From a virus, in the IMG/VR virus record IMGVR_UViG_3300042484_002457, positions 1-64,000 of that record: a stretch of DNA of 64,000 bases; one strand, given 5' to 3'. Shown piece after piece: positions 24,546-32,100 of this stretch (its first letter is position 1; each line of letters starts with the position of its first letter). The notes under the pieces are model-generated. The model searched no databases, was not told the origin of the DNA, and saw only the letters and a list, made by a program, of their open reading frames with translations. A program made the position numbers and the translations under genes.

Positions 24546-25111
24546 GCGCAGATATTGACATTGACATGCCCGACAGGGACGCATTGCTGAAGCTGATTCA
24601 GCATGTTCCAGCACGTCAGAGCAATGGGCGCCGTCACAACTCTGGCGTTTATGTCACAGACATACCAGTTGATGCCGTGAACCGCTGTGCTGCCCTGGAT
24701 TATGAAACAGCAGAACAGCGAGGTTATTTCAAAATTGACTTGTTGAACATGAGTGTGTACAGCTTGGTAAAAAGTCCTGAGCACTACAAAGCCATGTTGA
24801 GCCAACAACCTCCATGGAGTCGACTGTGGACCGATGGAGCCTGGGCTTCTCAGCTGGTGCATGTGGGCAATTACACAGACTTACTGAAAATCATGCGGCC
24901 AGATTCAATACCCAGGATGGCTGCTTTTATTAGTATTATTCGTCCTGGTAAGGCGCACTTGCAGCGGAGACCTTGGGACGAAGTGTTTGCGTCAGTGTGG
25001 GATGGAGACGAAAGTCAGGGCTACACGTTCAAGCGTAGCCACTCAATTTCTTATGCCGCATTAGTTACACTGCACATGAATCTGATCAGTCAAGCCGTCG
25101 AACCAGTGTAA
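24542..25111 (+). CDS. Mini DnaE-like (C-family polymerase palm) protein
   Basis: 189 residues with three segments that line up with bacterial DNA polymerase III alpha. DIDIDMPDR (about 4-12) keeps the DxD of the DnaE palm (PDFDIDF-type). GYFKIDLLNMSVYSL (about 61-75) matches the (V)KFDFLGL segment with the third catalytic Asp. IIRPGKAHL (about 128) and FKRSHSISYAALVTLHMNLI (about 164-183) match the RPGP and FxxSHAxSFALLVYxSAWL segments of the fingers. PHP, thumb, tau-binding and OB domains are missing. The family relation is my alignment by eye. Whether it polymerises, primes or only binds DNA is unknown. Confidence 0.6.
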   Translation: MSADIDIDMPDRDALLKLIQHVPARQSNGRRHNSGVYVTDIPVDAVNRCAALDYETAEQRGYFKIDLLNMSVYSLVKSPEHYKAMLSQQPPWSRLWTDGAWASQLVHVGNYTDLLKIMRPDSIPRMAAFISIIRPGKAHLQRRPWDEVFASVWDGDESQGYTFKRSHSISYAALVTLHMNLISQAVEPV

Positions 25112-25463
25112 TACTCTTGCGTTTTGACTTTTTGCGAGCTATATCTAATAGGCTACAAGTTGGACCGTGTAGGATTTCCAAGTCCTTGTTGCTAAAAGTG
25201 CGCAGTGTGCCACGAAAAGGATCCCAGTCTCTGCGCAAGAATATGTTGATGGGAATACTGCGATTGCTTTCCCACCACCAAGTTGATGCTAGTTCTAGGA
25301 ATAGAATCTTATCTTCTTGATGTTTCACTGCTCCAAAGTCGTAGATGGTTGTGACAATGTCGTCTCTGTTCTGTACTACGCCTATATACTCTGCATTGGC
25401 ATACATGCACAATGTTATGAAAGGATATTTTTCTGTCAATTTATCAAAGATGTTGTTTCCCAT
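25086..25463 (-). CDS. Conserved phage protein of unknown function (minus strand)
   Basis: 125 residues: ITLCMYANAEYIGVVQNRDDIVTTIYDFGAV and later LASTWWWESNRSIPINIFLRRDW, LHGPTCSLLDIARKKSKRKSITLVRR. I recall the WWWESNR and KSKRRSITLV-type words from many T4-like marine phages, always unassigned. The C-terminus is very basic, so it may bind nucleic acid. It is transcribed alone on the minus strand from a late-type element 7 bases before its ATG, and overlaps the end of the DnaE-like gene by 26 bases. Confidence 0.75.
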   Translation of the reverse strand: MGNNIFDKLTEKYPFITLCMYANAEYIGVVQNRDDIVTTIYDFGAVKHQEDKILFLELASTWWWESNRSIPINIFLRRDWDPFRGTLRTFSNKDLEILHGPTCSLLDIARKKSKRKSITLVRRLD

Positions 25464-25469
25464 TGCGGT

Positions 25470-25477
25470 TATTTATG
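25470..25477 (-). promoter_or_regulatory. T4-type late promoter, CATAAATA (minus strand)
   Basis: Ends 7 bases before the ATG at 25463 and drives a single minus-strand gene. Confidence 0.5.
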
Positions 25478-25496
25478 GACGGCAAATTTTGGATAA

Positions 25497-25504
25497 ACTA
25501 AATA
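25497..25504 (+). promoter_or_regulatory. T4-type late promoter, ACTAAATA
   Basis: Ends 5 bases before ATG 25509, back to back with the minus-strand late element at 25470. Confidence 0.5.
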
Positions 25505-25508
25505 TAAC

Positions 25509-26579
25509 ATGTATTCCACTACCGCATATCTATACCAACAAATTACCAAAGTATTGTTAGTTGACACCAGCGGCGGCTATTTCACAATGAGGTATGACCC
25601 TGTGTACGCAAAAACTTTAACCATTAACAAAGGGGTCGACAACGTACTCCTATTTGAATTTATCAATCAAGATCAGAAGCCTGTAAACATTGCAGGCTCT
25701 ACCTTCTTGTTTCGTTTACTTAATCAAACTGGCGATGAGCTGTTTGTTCAGAAACAGTGCGAAGTCCTTAGTTCTGCACTGGGTCGCGTAAAGGTAGTTC
25801 TATCACCTGAAGATACCAATGATATTGTGGCCCAACCTGGCAGCTACAGTATTGAACGTGTGTCGGGCAATTACCACCAAGCAGTGTATGTAAACGCCAA
25901 CAGTCAGGCCCGAGCCAACTGTGACATTGTAAATAGTGTGTTCCCAGAATTTTTGCCTAGCCCGGTGCTCACAGTTCCCGACATGTACGGCAAGAATCAA
26001 TTGGTCAGTGCTGCACCTACCAACTGGCCAGACTGGGCACTTACTCCACAACCTCTTAACGGTATTCAATCAACTGAATTCTATTCAAGCTACATTCCCA
26101 CAAACGGGCAGAGCTTGACTACCATCAAGATGGACTTGGTGCATTACACTGGCACAGTCAAAATTCAAGGCGCTGAAAACTACGAATCTGTTTGGTACAA
26201 TGTAACTGAAAGTCGTAGCTATTATGACGCCACAGAAACTGTGTATTTCAATGCAGTGGGATTCCATCCCTTGTTGAGGGTGGCACTGAACAACTCAATT
26301 GGTTATGGCGCCACTGCCAATGCAACAGTCAGCAATGGAGTAGTCACTGGAATCAGCATTACCAATTCAGGAATTGGATACGTAGCCCCTCCTTATGTGC
26401 AAATACTAGGCAACGGTGCAGGCGCCGAAGCCTATTGTACCATTGGTGACAACAACCAAGTTGCTGCAATTGTGGTCACAAATGGTGGATCAGGTTATCT
26501 GCCGTTGCAATTCAACAACACTGTTTTTGCCACAGTGCTGCTCACTAACGGCAAAGTTGAAAATCTACAGTACCGATAA
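25509..26579 (+). CDS. Virion structural protein, fibre or neck type
   Basis: 356 residues. The first 110 (LTINKGVDNVLLFEFINQDQKPVNIAG) form a beta domain seen at the start of many phage structural proteins. The C-terminal third has two glycine-rich repeats of the kind GISITNSGIGYVAPPYVQILGNGAGAEA and AIVVTNGGSGYLPL, which occur in tail fibres and neck proteins. Expression from a late-type promoter agrees with a virion role. The exact position in the particle cannot be told. There is an almost leaderless start and no ribosome-binding site. Confidence 0.7.
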   Translation: MYSTTAYLYQQITKVLLVDTSGGYFTMRYDPVYAKTLTINKGVDNVLLFEFINQDQKPVNIAGSTFLFRLLNQTGDELFVQKQCEVLSSALGRVKVVLSPEDTNDIVAQPGSYSIERVSGNYHQAVYVNANSQARANCDIVNSVFPEFLPSPVLTVPDMYGKNQLVSAAPTNWPDWALTPQPLNGIQSTEFYSSYIPTNGQSLTTIKMDLVHYTGTVKIQGAENYESVWYNVTESRSYYDATETVYFNAVGFHPLLRVALNNSIGYGATANATVSNGVVTGISITNSGIGYVAPPYVQILGNGAGAEAYCTIGDNNQVAAIVVTNGGSGYLPLQFNNTVFATVLLTNGKVENLQYR

Positions 26580-26617
26580 GCATTGCTTGATACCAAAAAA
26601 TCTGTTAAACTAAACAG

Positions 26618-27604
26618 ATGATTGATATTACGATTTACTTGCCCGCAAAACGCAAGCAAAGTCCCAGTGGTTGGGTCAGCTTCAATGCGGTATGCTGTAC
26701 TCATAATGGCAACAGTGCAGACAAGCGCCAGCGTGGCGGAATCAAAATAACTGAACAAGGCTGGAGCTATCACTGTTTCAATTGTTCATACACTGCTAGT
26801 TTTGTACTGGGACGCACTGTAAGTTTCAAAGCACGTAGATTACTGACTTGGTTGGGTGTTTCTGAAAATGAAATTGAACACTTGAATCTTGAAAGCCTGC
26901 GTCATCGCAGCATACACGGAATTATTCAAGATCGTCAGCGTGTGGCCAACATACTACAAGGCATTGACTTTGAAGAACGCGACGATTTCCCACCGTTCTC
27001 AGAAGTGATTACTCCTGAGTTTCCGTTGTATTGGGATTACATTCAAAGTCGATGCGTACCAAAAGATTACCCACTGATGACAGCCATCAAGACTGATGGC
27101 ATACATTGGGTAAGACCATTTGTGCTGGTACCGTTCACATACGAAAACAAAGTAGTAGGTTGGAGTGCTAGGTTTTTAGACAACAAACTCCCCAAGTACA
27201 TCAATCACTCACAGCCCGGTTATGTGTTTGGAACAGATCTACAGCAACCTGGTTGGCAGCATGTGTTGGTAATGGAAGGTTTGTTTGATGCACTGAGTAT
27301 TGGTGGCCTGGCGGTGATGCACAATACCATAAGTGATAGTCAAGCAAGATTGATTCGCAATCTTGGTCGAGAGATCACTGTGGTACCAGATCAAGATCAA
27401 GCTGGACTAGAACTTGTTGATCGTGCTGTTGAACTAGGATGGGCAGTAAGCATACCCAACTGGGAAGGCTGCAAAGATGTCAACGACGCTGTAAAGAAAT
27501 ATGGTAAATTGGGCGCACTGCTAACTATTATGCAGGCTCGAGAAACCAGCCGTATCAAAATAGAATTAAGAAAGAGACAACTTGTTAAAAGATTACTCAG
27601 TTGA
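26618..27604 (+). CDS. DNA primase, gp61-like
   Basis: A 328-residue primase (T4 gp61 has 342). The zinc-binding module is VCCTHNGNSADKR to YHCFNCSYTA (about 23-55). The Toprim core has HVLVMEGLFDALSIGG (about 214-229) with the catalytic Glu, and TVVPDQDQAGLEL (about 254-266) with the DxD. It makes the RNA primers for lagging-strand synthesis with the gp41 helicase encoded next. The helicase gene starts 23 bases inside its 3' end. Confidence 0.9.
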   Translation: MIDITIYLPAKRKQSPSGWVSFNAVCCTHNGNSADKRQRGGIKITEQGWSYHCFNCSYTASFVLGRTVSFKARRLLTWLGVSENEIEHLNLESLRHRSIHGIIQDRQRVANILQGIDFEERDDFPPFSEVITPEFPLYWDYIQSRCVPKDYPLMTAIKTDGIHWVRPFVLVPFTYENKVVGWSARFLDNKLPKYINHSQPGYVFGTDLQQPGWQHVLVMEGLFDALSIGGLAVMHNTISDSQARLIRNLGREITVVPDQDQAGLELVDRAVELGWAVSIPNWEGCKDVNDAVKKYGKLGALLTIMQARETSRIKIELRKRQLVKRLLS

Positions 27605-29030
27605 TGTACAACGACTGTTTTTGGAAATGATGCTGGAGGATGCAAGTTCTTATGTACGAGTCCAAAACATCTACAACCCACAGAACTTTGACCGAAGTCT
27701 AAGAGCCGCGGCTGAATTCGTCAAGGAACATTCAGACAAGTACAAGACACTGCCAGATCGTACACAGATTTCTGCGGCTACTGGAGTTAAACTTAGTCCT
27801 GTGCCTGAACTAAACGAAGGACACTTTGATTGGTTCATGGCCGAGTTTGAAAGCTTTACCAAGCGCCAAGAACTTGAACGTGCAATTTTAAAAGCAGCAG
27901 ACTTGTTGGAAAAGGGCGAATACGATCCTGTTGAAAAATTAATCAAAGACGCTGTGCAAATTTCGTTAACCAAAGATCTAGGCATGGATTTTTGGCAGGA
28001 CCCTGAAGGCATGTTCACAAGATATTTTGATTCTGGTGGACAAGTTAGCACAGGTTGGCCACAACTGGATAGACTGTTGTATGGCGGATTCAGTCGTGGT
28101 GAATTAAACATCTTTGCAGGTGGATCAGGATCAGGTAAAAGCTTGGTCATGATGAACATTGCCTTGAACTGGGTACAACTGGGTCTGCATGGTGTTTATA
28201 TAACACTGGAACTCTCAGAAGAACTTACAGGTTTGAGAACAGCAGCCATGCTTACAGACATGAGCACCAAGGACATTCGCAAAGACAAAGGTACAGCAGC
28301 ACTAAAAATCAAGATGGTGGGCAAAAAGGCCGGTAGCTATCAGGTCAAGGCACTGCCAGCACAAAGCAACATCAATGACATTCGTGCATTCTTGAAAGAA
28401 TATCAGATCAAGACAGGACACCGTGTGGACTTTATCATGATTGACTACTTGGATTTGTTGATGCCCGTGAGTGCAAAAGTCAGCCCCAATGACTTGTTTG
28501 TGAAAGACAAATATGTGAGTGAGGAACTGCGCAACTTGGCCAAGGAGCTGGGTATACTAATGGTAACAGCTAGTCAGTTGAACCGATCAGCTGTGGAAGA
28601 AATTGAATTTGATCACTCGCACATTTCGGGTGGTATCAGCAAGATCAACACAGCAGACAACGTGTTTGGTATTTTTACAAGTCGGGCTATGAAAGAGCGT
28701 GGCAAGTATCAAATTCAGTGTATGAAGTCGCGTAGTAGTACAGGCGTGGGGCAAAAGATTGATCTAGAATACAACATCGAAACCATGCGTATCACTGATG
28801 AAGGCGGCGATAATCCTGACTCGTATCGTGGCGGCCCGTCGGCTAGTGTCATGGATTCAATCAAGGCCAAGAGCCAAGTCAAGGCAGCAGAAGCTGATGG
28901 CAATGCCACTGCACCTTGGGAACCGGCAGCTAGTACCAAAGGGCGTTACTCAGATGATACTGGCAAAGTCACAGCAGATGTTCAAAGTACCAAACTCAAA
29001 CAGCTACTGGGCAAAATCAAGTCATCATGA
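27582..29030 (+). CDS. Replicative DNA helicase, gp41-like (DnaB family)
   Basis: 482 residues (T4 gp41 has 475). The N-terminal helical domain covers about 1-130. The RecA-like domain has Walker A AGGSGSGKSLVM (about 184-195), the Glu in TLELSEEL, Walker B DFIMIDYLDLLMP (about 283-295), the TASQLNRSA sensor segment (about 327) and CMKSRSSTG with the arginine finger region. It unwinds the fork ahead of the polymerase and carries primase gp61. TTG at 27582 is the best in-frame start; the next ATG (27630) would remove part of the first helix. The Ser/Ala-rich C-terminal tail is variable. Confidence 0.93.
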   Translation: MLKDYSVDVQRLFLEMMLEDASSYVRVQNIYNPQNFDRSLRAAAEFVKEHSDKYKTLPDRTQISAATGVKLSPVPELNEGHFDWFMAEFESFTKRQELERAILKAADLLEKGEYDPVEKLIKDAVQISLTKDLGMDFWQDPEGMFTRYFDSGGQVSTGWPQLDRLLYGGFSRGELNIFAGGSGSGKSLVMMNIALNWVQLGLHGVYITLELSEELTGLRTAAMLTDMSTKDIRKDKGTAALKIKMVGKKAGSYQVKALPAQSNINDIRAFLKEYQIKTGHRVDFIMIDYLDLLMPVSAKVSPNDLFVKDKYVSEELRNLAKELGILMVTASQLNRSAVEEIEFDHSHISGGISKINTADNVFGIFTSRAMKERGKYQIQCMKSRSSTGVGQKIDLEYNIETMRITDEGGDNPDSYRGGPSASVMDSIKAKSQVKAAEADGNATAPWEPAASTKGRYSDDTGKVTADVQSTKLKQLLGKIKSS

Positions 29031-30142
29031 ACAGCGACCTGTATTGCTCTCTAATACACGGCGGACTTGAACTAAACTTCAAAGGCGGTGAAGCCACTGC
29101 CCAACATTGTTGTTTGCGCCCAGGTAGATTTGACATAGATCCCAATACTGATTTTTGGAAGGATCCCAGGTTCATTCCTTTGAGAAAACTAAACGATCAA
29201 AATCGTTGGGCACCCGGCTGCGAAAACTGCCAATCAGTAGAGTCAATTGGGTTGCCAAGCTTTCGCACAGGTATGAACGCAGGACTCAGTGGCAGCAACA
29301 ACAATCTTTCAGGACCCACACGCATTGATCTCATGTTTGATATCAGTTGCAATATTGCATGCAGAACCTGTGGAACACATTCTAGTACCTTTTGGCAAAA
29401 GCATCTCAAACAGCACAACGAGTGGACAGCGCCAATCTCTGTTGGCCAAAATCACAGCACTGTGATTGCTGCACTAGAACAGCTTGACCTGAGTAATTTA
29501 CAAATGCTAGTGTTCAGCGGCGGAGAGACTTTGCTGGGCAACTCACACTGGGAAGTGGCCAAGTGGTTGGCTGATCATGTGCCCAACGCTCAACAACAAC
29601 TGACCGTGTGTTTTCAAACCAATGGAACTCAGTCAATCAATTCACGAAATTACGAACTAATACATAAGTTTCGATTGGTCAAACTGCATCTAAGTCTTGA
29701 TGGAGTTGGCGAACAATTTGAGTATTTGCGTTGGCCTGCTAGTTGGAATCAAGTGGTTGACAACATGCTGGAAATTCGTGATAGTGCACCCAGCAACATG
29801 ATGTTTCACATTGAAGAGACGGTGAGCATCTTTAATCTGTATTACACACAGCGACTGGAATCTTGGGCCCGGGAAAATTTTGCTGCCAATCGTGAAGGTG
29901 ATGTTGTCAATCACAACAAACATGTGGCACGTGGAACGTTTGCCCTGGCAAATTGCACTCAAGAATATGTAGATGCAATGCAACAAAGTGAATACAAAAA
30001 TCTAATTCCAAAAAACTGGAAAGAAAATCCATCACGCATTTCTGCAATGATGGATTCCATACGCAAGTTTGATACTTTCAGGTCTGAATCGTTTGAGCAC
30101 ACGTTCCCTGAAGTGGCAAAGTTGTATACAAGATATCTTTAA
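29027..30142 (+). CDS. Radical SAM protein with extra Cys clusters
   Basis: 371 residues. CNIACRTC (about 106-113) is the CxxxCxxC cluster that binds the 4Fe-4S/SAM centre, followed by MLVFSGGETLL (GGE motif) and VCFQTNGT, HLSLDGVGEQFEYLRW. Before it, CCLRPG (about 28) and CENCQS (about 65) are further cysteines, as in SPASM/twitch-type radical SAM enzymes. Such phage proteins are frequent in aquatic T4-like genomes, but the substrate is unknown. Candidates are a peptide, tRNA or nucleotide. It overlaps the helicase stop by 4 bases and is convergent with the next gene. Confidence 0.85.
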   Translation: MNSDLYCSLIHGGLELNFKGGEATAQHCCLRPGRFDIDPNTDFWKDPRFIPLRKLNDQNRWAPGCENCQSVESIGLPSFRTGMNAGLSGSNNNLSGPTRIDLMFDISCNIACRTCGTHSSTFWQKHLKQHNEWTAPISVGQNHSTVIAALEQLDLSNLQMLVFSGGETLLGNSHWEVAKWLADHVPNAQQQLTVCFQTNGTQSINSRNYELIHKFRLVKLHLSLDGVGEQFEYLRWPASWNQVVDNMLEIRDSAPSNMMFHIEETVSIFNLYYTQRLESWARENFAANREGDVVNHNKHVARGTFALANCTQEYVDAMQQSEYKNLIPKNWKENPSRISAMMDSIRKFDTFRSESFEHTFPEVAKLYTRYL

Positions 30143-30144
30143 GG

Positions 30145-31071
30145 TTAGGTAATTGATCCCTTGATCACTGCATATCGCAGTACCAAGGCTTCACTTAACG
30201 GACCAGCAGTAACGTTGCGCACAGTGATCACAGCAGATCCTGTGGTACAGTTAGCGCCAAATGTGTAAGCTCCAGCGGTGCCGCCGCCAACTAAGTTGAT
30301 CGTTAATAGATCTCTAGGGCCAATGACACTATTGGTCAATGTAAAACTCACTGATGTAGCAGCACTTAATGCAGCGGCCTGCATGGTAATCTCACCTGAA
30401 GGTTTGTTTAGCACAACTGCTGTGGATTTGTCAGTGGCCTGTGTGACTGTGCCTCCGGCACCAGTGGTGTAGCCAAATGCATTGGTATACGCTGCAAGTG
30501 GGCGATTTAAATCATATACGGTTACAGCAATGCCACCATTGCTGGTACTAAATGCAAACTGGTATGTACCTGTTGCAGCAAAAGTAATTACTCCACCTGA
30601 GTAACCCTGGATTCCTGTAGTACCAAGTGTTACCTCTGCAGGCAAGGTCAATGTATGAGAAGTATTAGTTACATTAATTGCAATTTGCACTATGCCAGCA
30701 CCCAAGGTGCTTTCTGGCCAGTTTGTAAAGCTCAAACTAATTGGGCCTGTAGTAGAAATAAACTGATACTGGGCAGCACTATAATCAATAGGTATTGATC
30801 CAGCGGTGGCAGTTTGTTGCAAATAGGTATAACTAACGTCTTGCAGTTTCACAGCGTACAACAGATTGTTATTCATGTTGTTGTCCAGTGTGGTGCCAGT
30901 CAAGGCCTGTTTCAAAATTACCTTGCTTTGTAAGTCATTGATTTCAGTTTGAGCATACTCAAAGTTGGTTTTGGTATTGGTAAAGTTATCCCTGAAACCT
31001 TGAGTGTTGTTGGGCTGTCCAGCAACTGGATAGTTGCCGTCGATGTTGTTTGGATTGATAGAGCTTGTCAT
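30145..31071 (-). CDS. Virion structural protein, tail-fibre type
   Basis: 308 residues on the minus strand. The start (INPNNIDGNYPVAGQPNNTQGFRDNFTNTKTNFEYAQTEINDLQSK) is a module I know from aquatic T4-like phages at the base of fibre-like proteins: a short coiled coil of 30 residues after a Pro/Asn-rich leader. The rest is Thr/Ser/Gly-rich beta sequence (SFTNWPESTLGAGIVQIAINVTN, GGAGTVTQATDK-like), typical of a secreted or virion surface protein. It has its own late-type promoter and an AAGGA ribosome-binding site. It is convergent with the radical SAM gene. Confidence 0.7.
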   Translation of the reverse strand: MTSSINPNNIDGNYPVAGQPNNTQGFRDNFTNTKTNFEYAQTEINDLQSKVILKQALTGTTLDNNMNNNLLYAVKLQDVSYTYLQQTATAGSIPIDYSAAQYQFISTTGPISLSFTNWPESTLGAGIVQIAINVTNTSHTLTLPAEVTLGTTGIQGYSGGVITFAATGTYQFAFSTSNGGIAVTVYDLNRPLAAYTNAFGYTTGAGGTVTQATDKSTAVVLNKPSGEITMQAAALSAATSVSFTLTNSVIGPRDLLTINLVGGGTAGAYTFGANCTTGSAVITVRNVTAGPLSEALVLRYAVIKGSIT

Positions 31072-31090
31072 GAGGTGTTCCTTGCTTCAA

Positions 31091-31098
31091 TATTTATT
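31091..31098 (-). promoter_or_regulatory. T4-type late promoter, AATAAATA (minus strand)
   Basis: 20 bases before the ATG at 31071, giving a leader of about 14 bases that contains AAGGA. Confidence 0.5.
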
Positions 31099-31112
31099 TG
31101 ATGCTATAATAC

Positions 31113-31120
31113 ACTAAATA
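31113..31120 (+). promoter_or_regulatory. T4-type late promoter, ACTAAATA, beside a TATAAT box
   Basis: Ends 23 bases before ATG 31143. A TATAAT (31105-31110) lies just upstream with a poor -35 (TTGCTT, 17-base spacer), so early and late starts may be combined. Confidence 0.45.
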
Positions 31121-31142
31121 ATACAAAGGTTTATGACCCCAA

Positions 31143-31391
31143 ATGCAAAAAAAGACCCGCAGTTTATTAGAAGAATTAGAGTCGCTGTACATTGAAAGAG
31201 ACCGCCGCCATCTAATAGAAAGCCGCGCCAGCAACATTATCACCAGTGCAATCAGACTGGTTGAACAGATTGAAGCAGAATTTCCCGCTGATCAAGCAGA
31301 AAATCTCACAAGAAAATTACTCAATGCCATACGTACCAAGGACGCTGGAAAATTCTCCAGGTCAGTAAGGAGAACCAATGCAGATTCATGA
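31143..31391 (+). CDS. Small helical conserved phage protein
   Basis: 82 residues, all helical and highly charged (KKTRSLLEELESLYIERDRRHLIESRASNIITSAIRLVEQI). The family is known to me only as a short conserved protein in T4-like phages, placed before head or assembly genes. It overlaps the next gene by 14 bases. It may be an assembly chaperone or a scaffold partner, which is inferred from charge and position. Confidence 0.7.
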   Translation: MQKKTRSLLEELESLYIERDRRHLIESRASNIITSAIRLVEQIEAEFPADQAENLTRKLLNAIRTKDAGKFSRSVRRTNADS

Positions 31392-32100
31392 AATTACAGC
31401 TCGTAAACTAAATGAAATATCCTTGGCCGGAGGATTTGCCGGTGCTCTTGCAAACAAGTTTGTTTCGTCAACTCTGGGTATTGATGCCAGAGATACTCCG
31501 TCTGACGATCCCTTGGCAAGATCCAAAGGTGCCATGGAGATCAATAAACAGCTCGCTGGAAAAATGGGGCAAGAGCTGAACAAGATGTGGGGTCAGGTGG
31601 TTCAAAATTTCATGGCCACCCATAAGGACACCAGCGGCTATCCATTGAACAATATAAAAAGTGCGGCGCCAGCAGATGCTGCCAAGTTGAGTCAGGAATT
31701 AGATAAAATCGTTGTAGATATGTCTCGCGTCGGCAAAGCCCTGGACCAATGGGCAGCAGGAATCAACACTGGTGATCCCAAGGATGCTGCTGAAGCCAGA
31801 GTAATGGTAGGACAACTCAAAGACATCAAAGATGCTATCTGGAAAGAAACACTAGATCCATCAGATACTAGTGGCCAGGCCCGAGCTCAAGCGTTTGCCA
31901 AGCTTGGTACAGCCATTGCACAAATACAAAACATCAATAGCTTTGTTGAACAATCTAAAAAATCAGGTGCTGCACCCGGAACACCAAGAGTAACAACAGA
32001 TCCAAGAACAAACGCTTTCATGGTTGATCGTCAACCATATGATCCAAAGAACCCCGTTCACGTAACAGCCGTGAAAGACTTTATAAACTCAAAAAAATGA
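31378..32100 (+). CDS. Hypothetical protein, possible assembly/virion protein
   Basis: 240 residues beginning MQIHEITARKLNEIS, an opening shared in style with other genes of this cluster (MRINEVES at 36585, MKLNELAAP at 35680). The middle is helical (INKQLAGKMGQELNKMWGQVVQNFM), and the end DPRTNAFMVDRQPYDPKNPVHVTAVKDFI looks like a short conserved tail. A common N-terminal tag on several proteins of one cluster fits prohead components with a shared targeting or cleavage sequence, but no protease site has been shown. The next gene overlaps by 4 bases. Confidence 0.65.
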   Translation: MQIHEITARKLNEISLAGGFAGALANKFVSSTLGIDARDTPSDDPLARSKGAMEINKQLAGKMGQELNKMWGQVVQNFMATHKDTSGYPLNNIKSAAPADAAKLSQELDKIVVDMSRVGKALDQWAAGINTGDPKDAAEARVMVGQLKDIKDAIWKETLDPSDTSGQARAQAFAKLGTAIAQIQNINSFVEQSKKSGAAPGTPRVTTDPRTNAFMVDRQPYDPKNPVHVTAVKDFINSKK

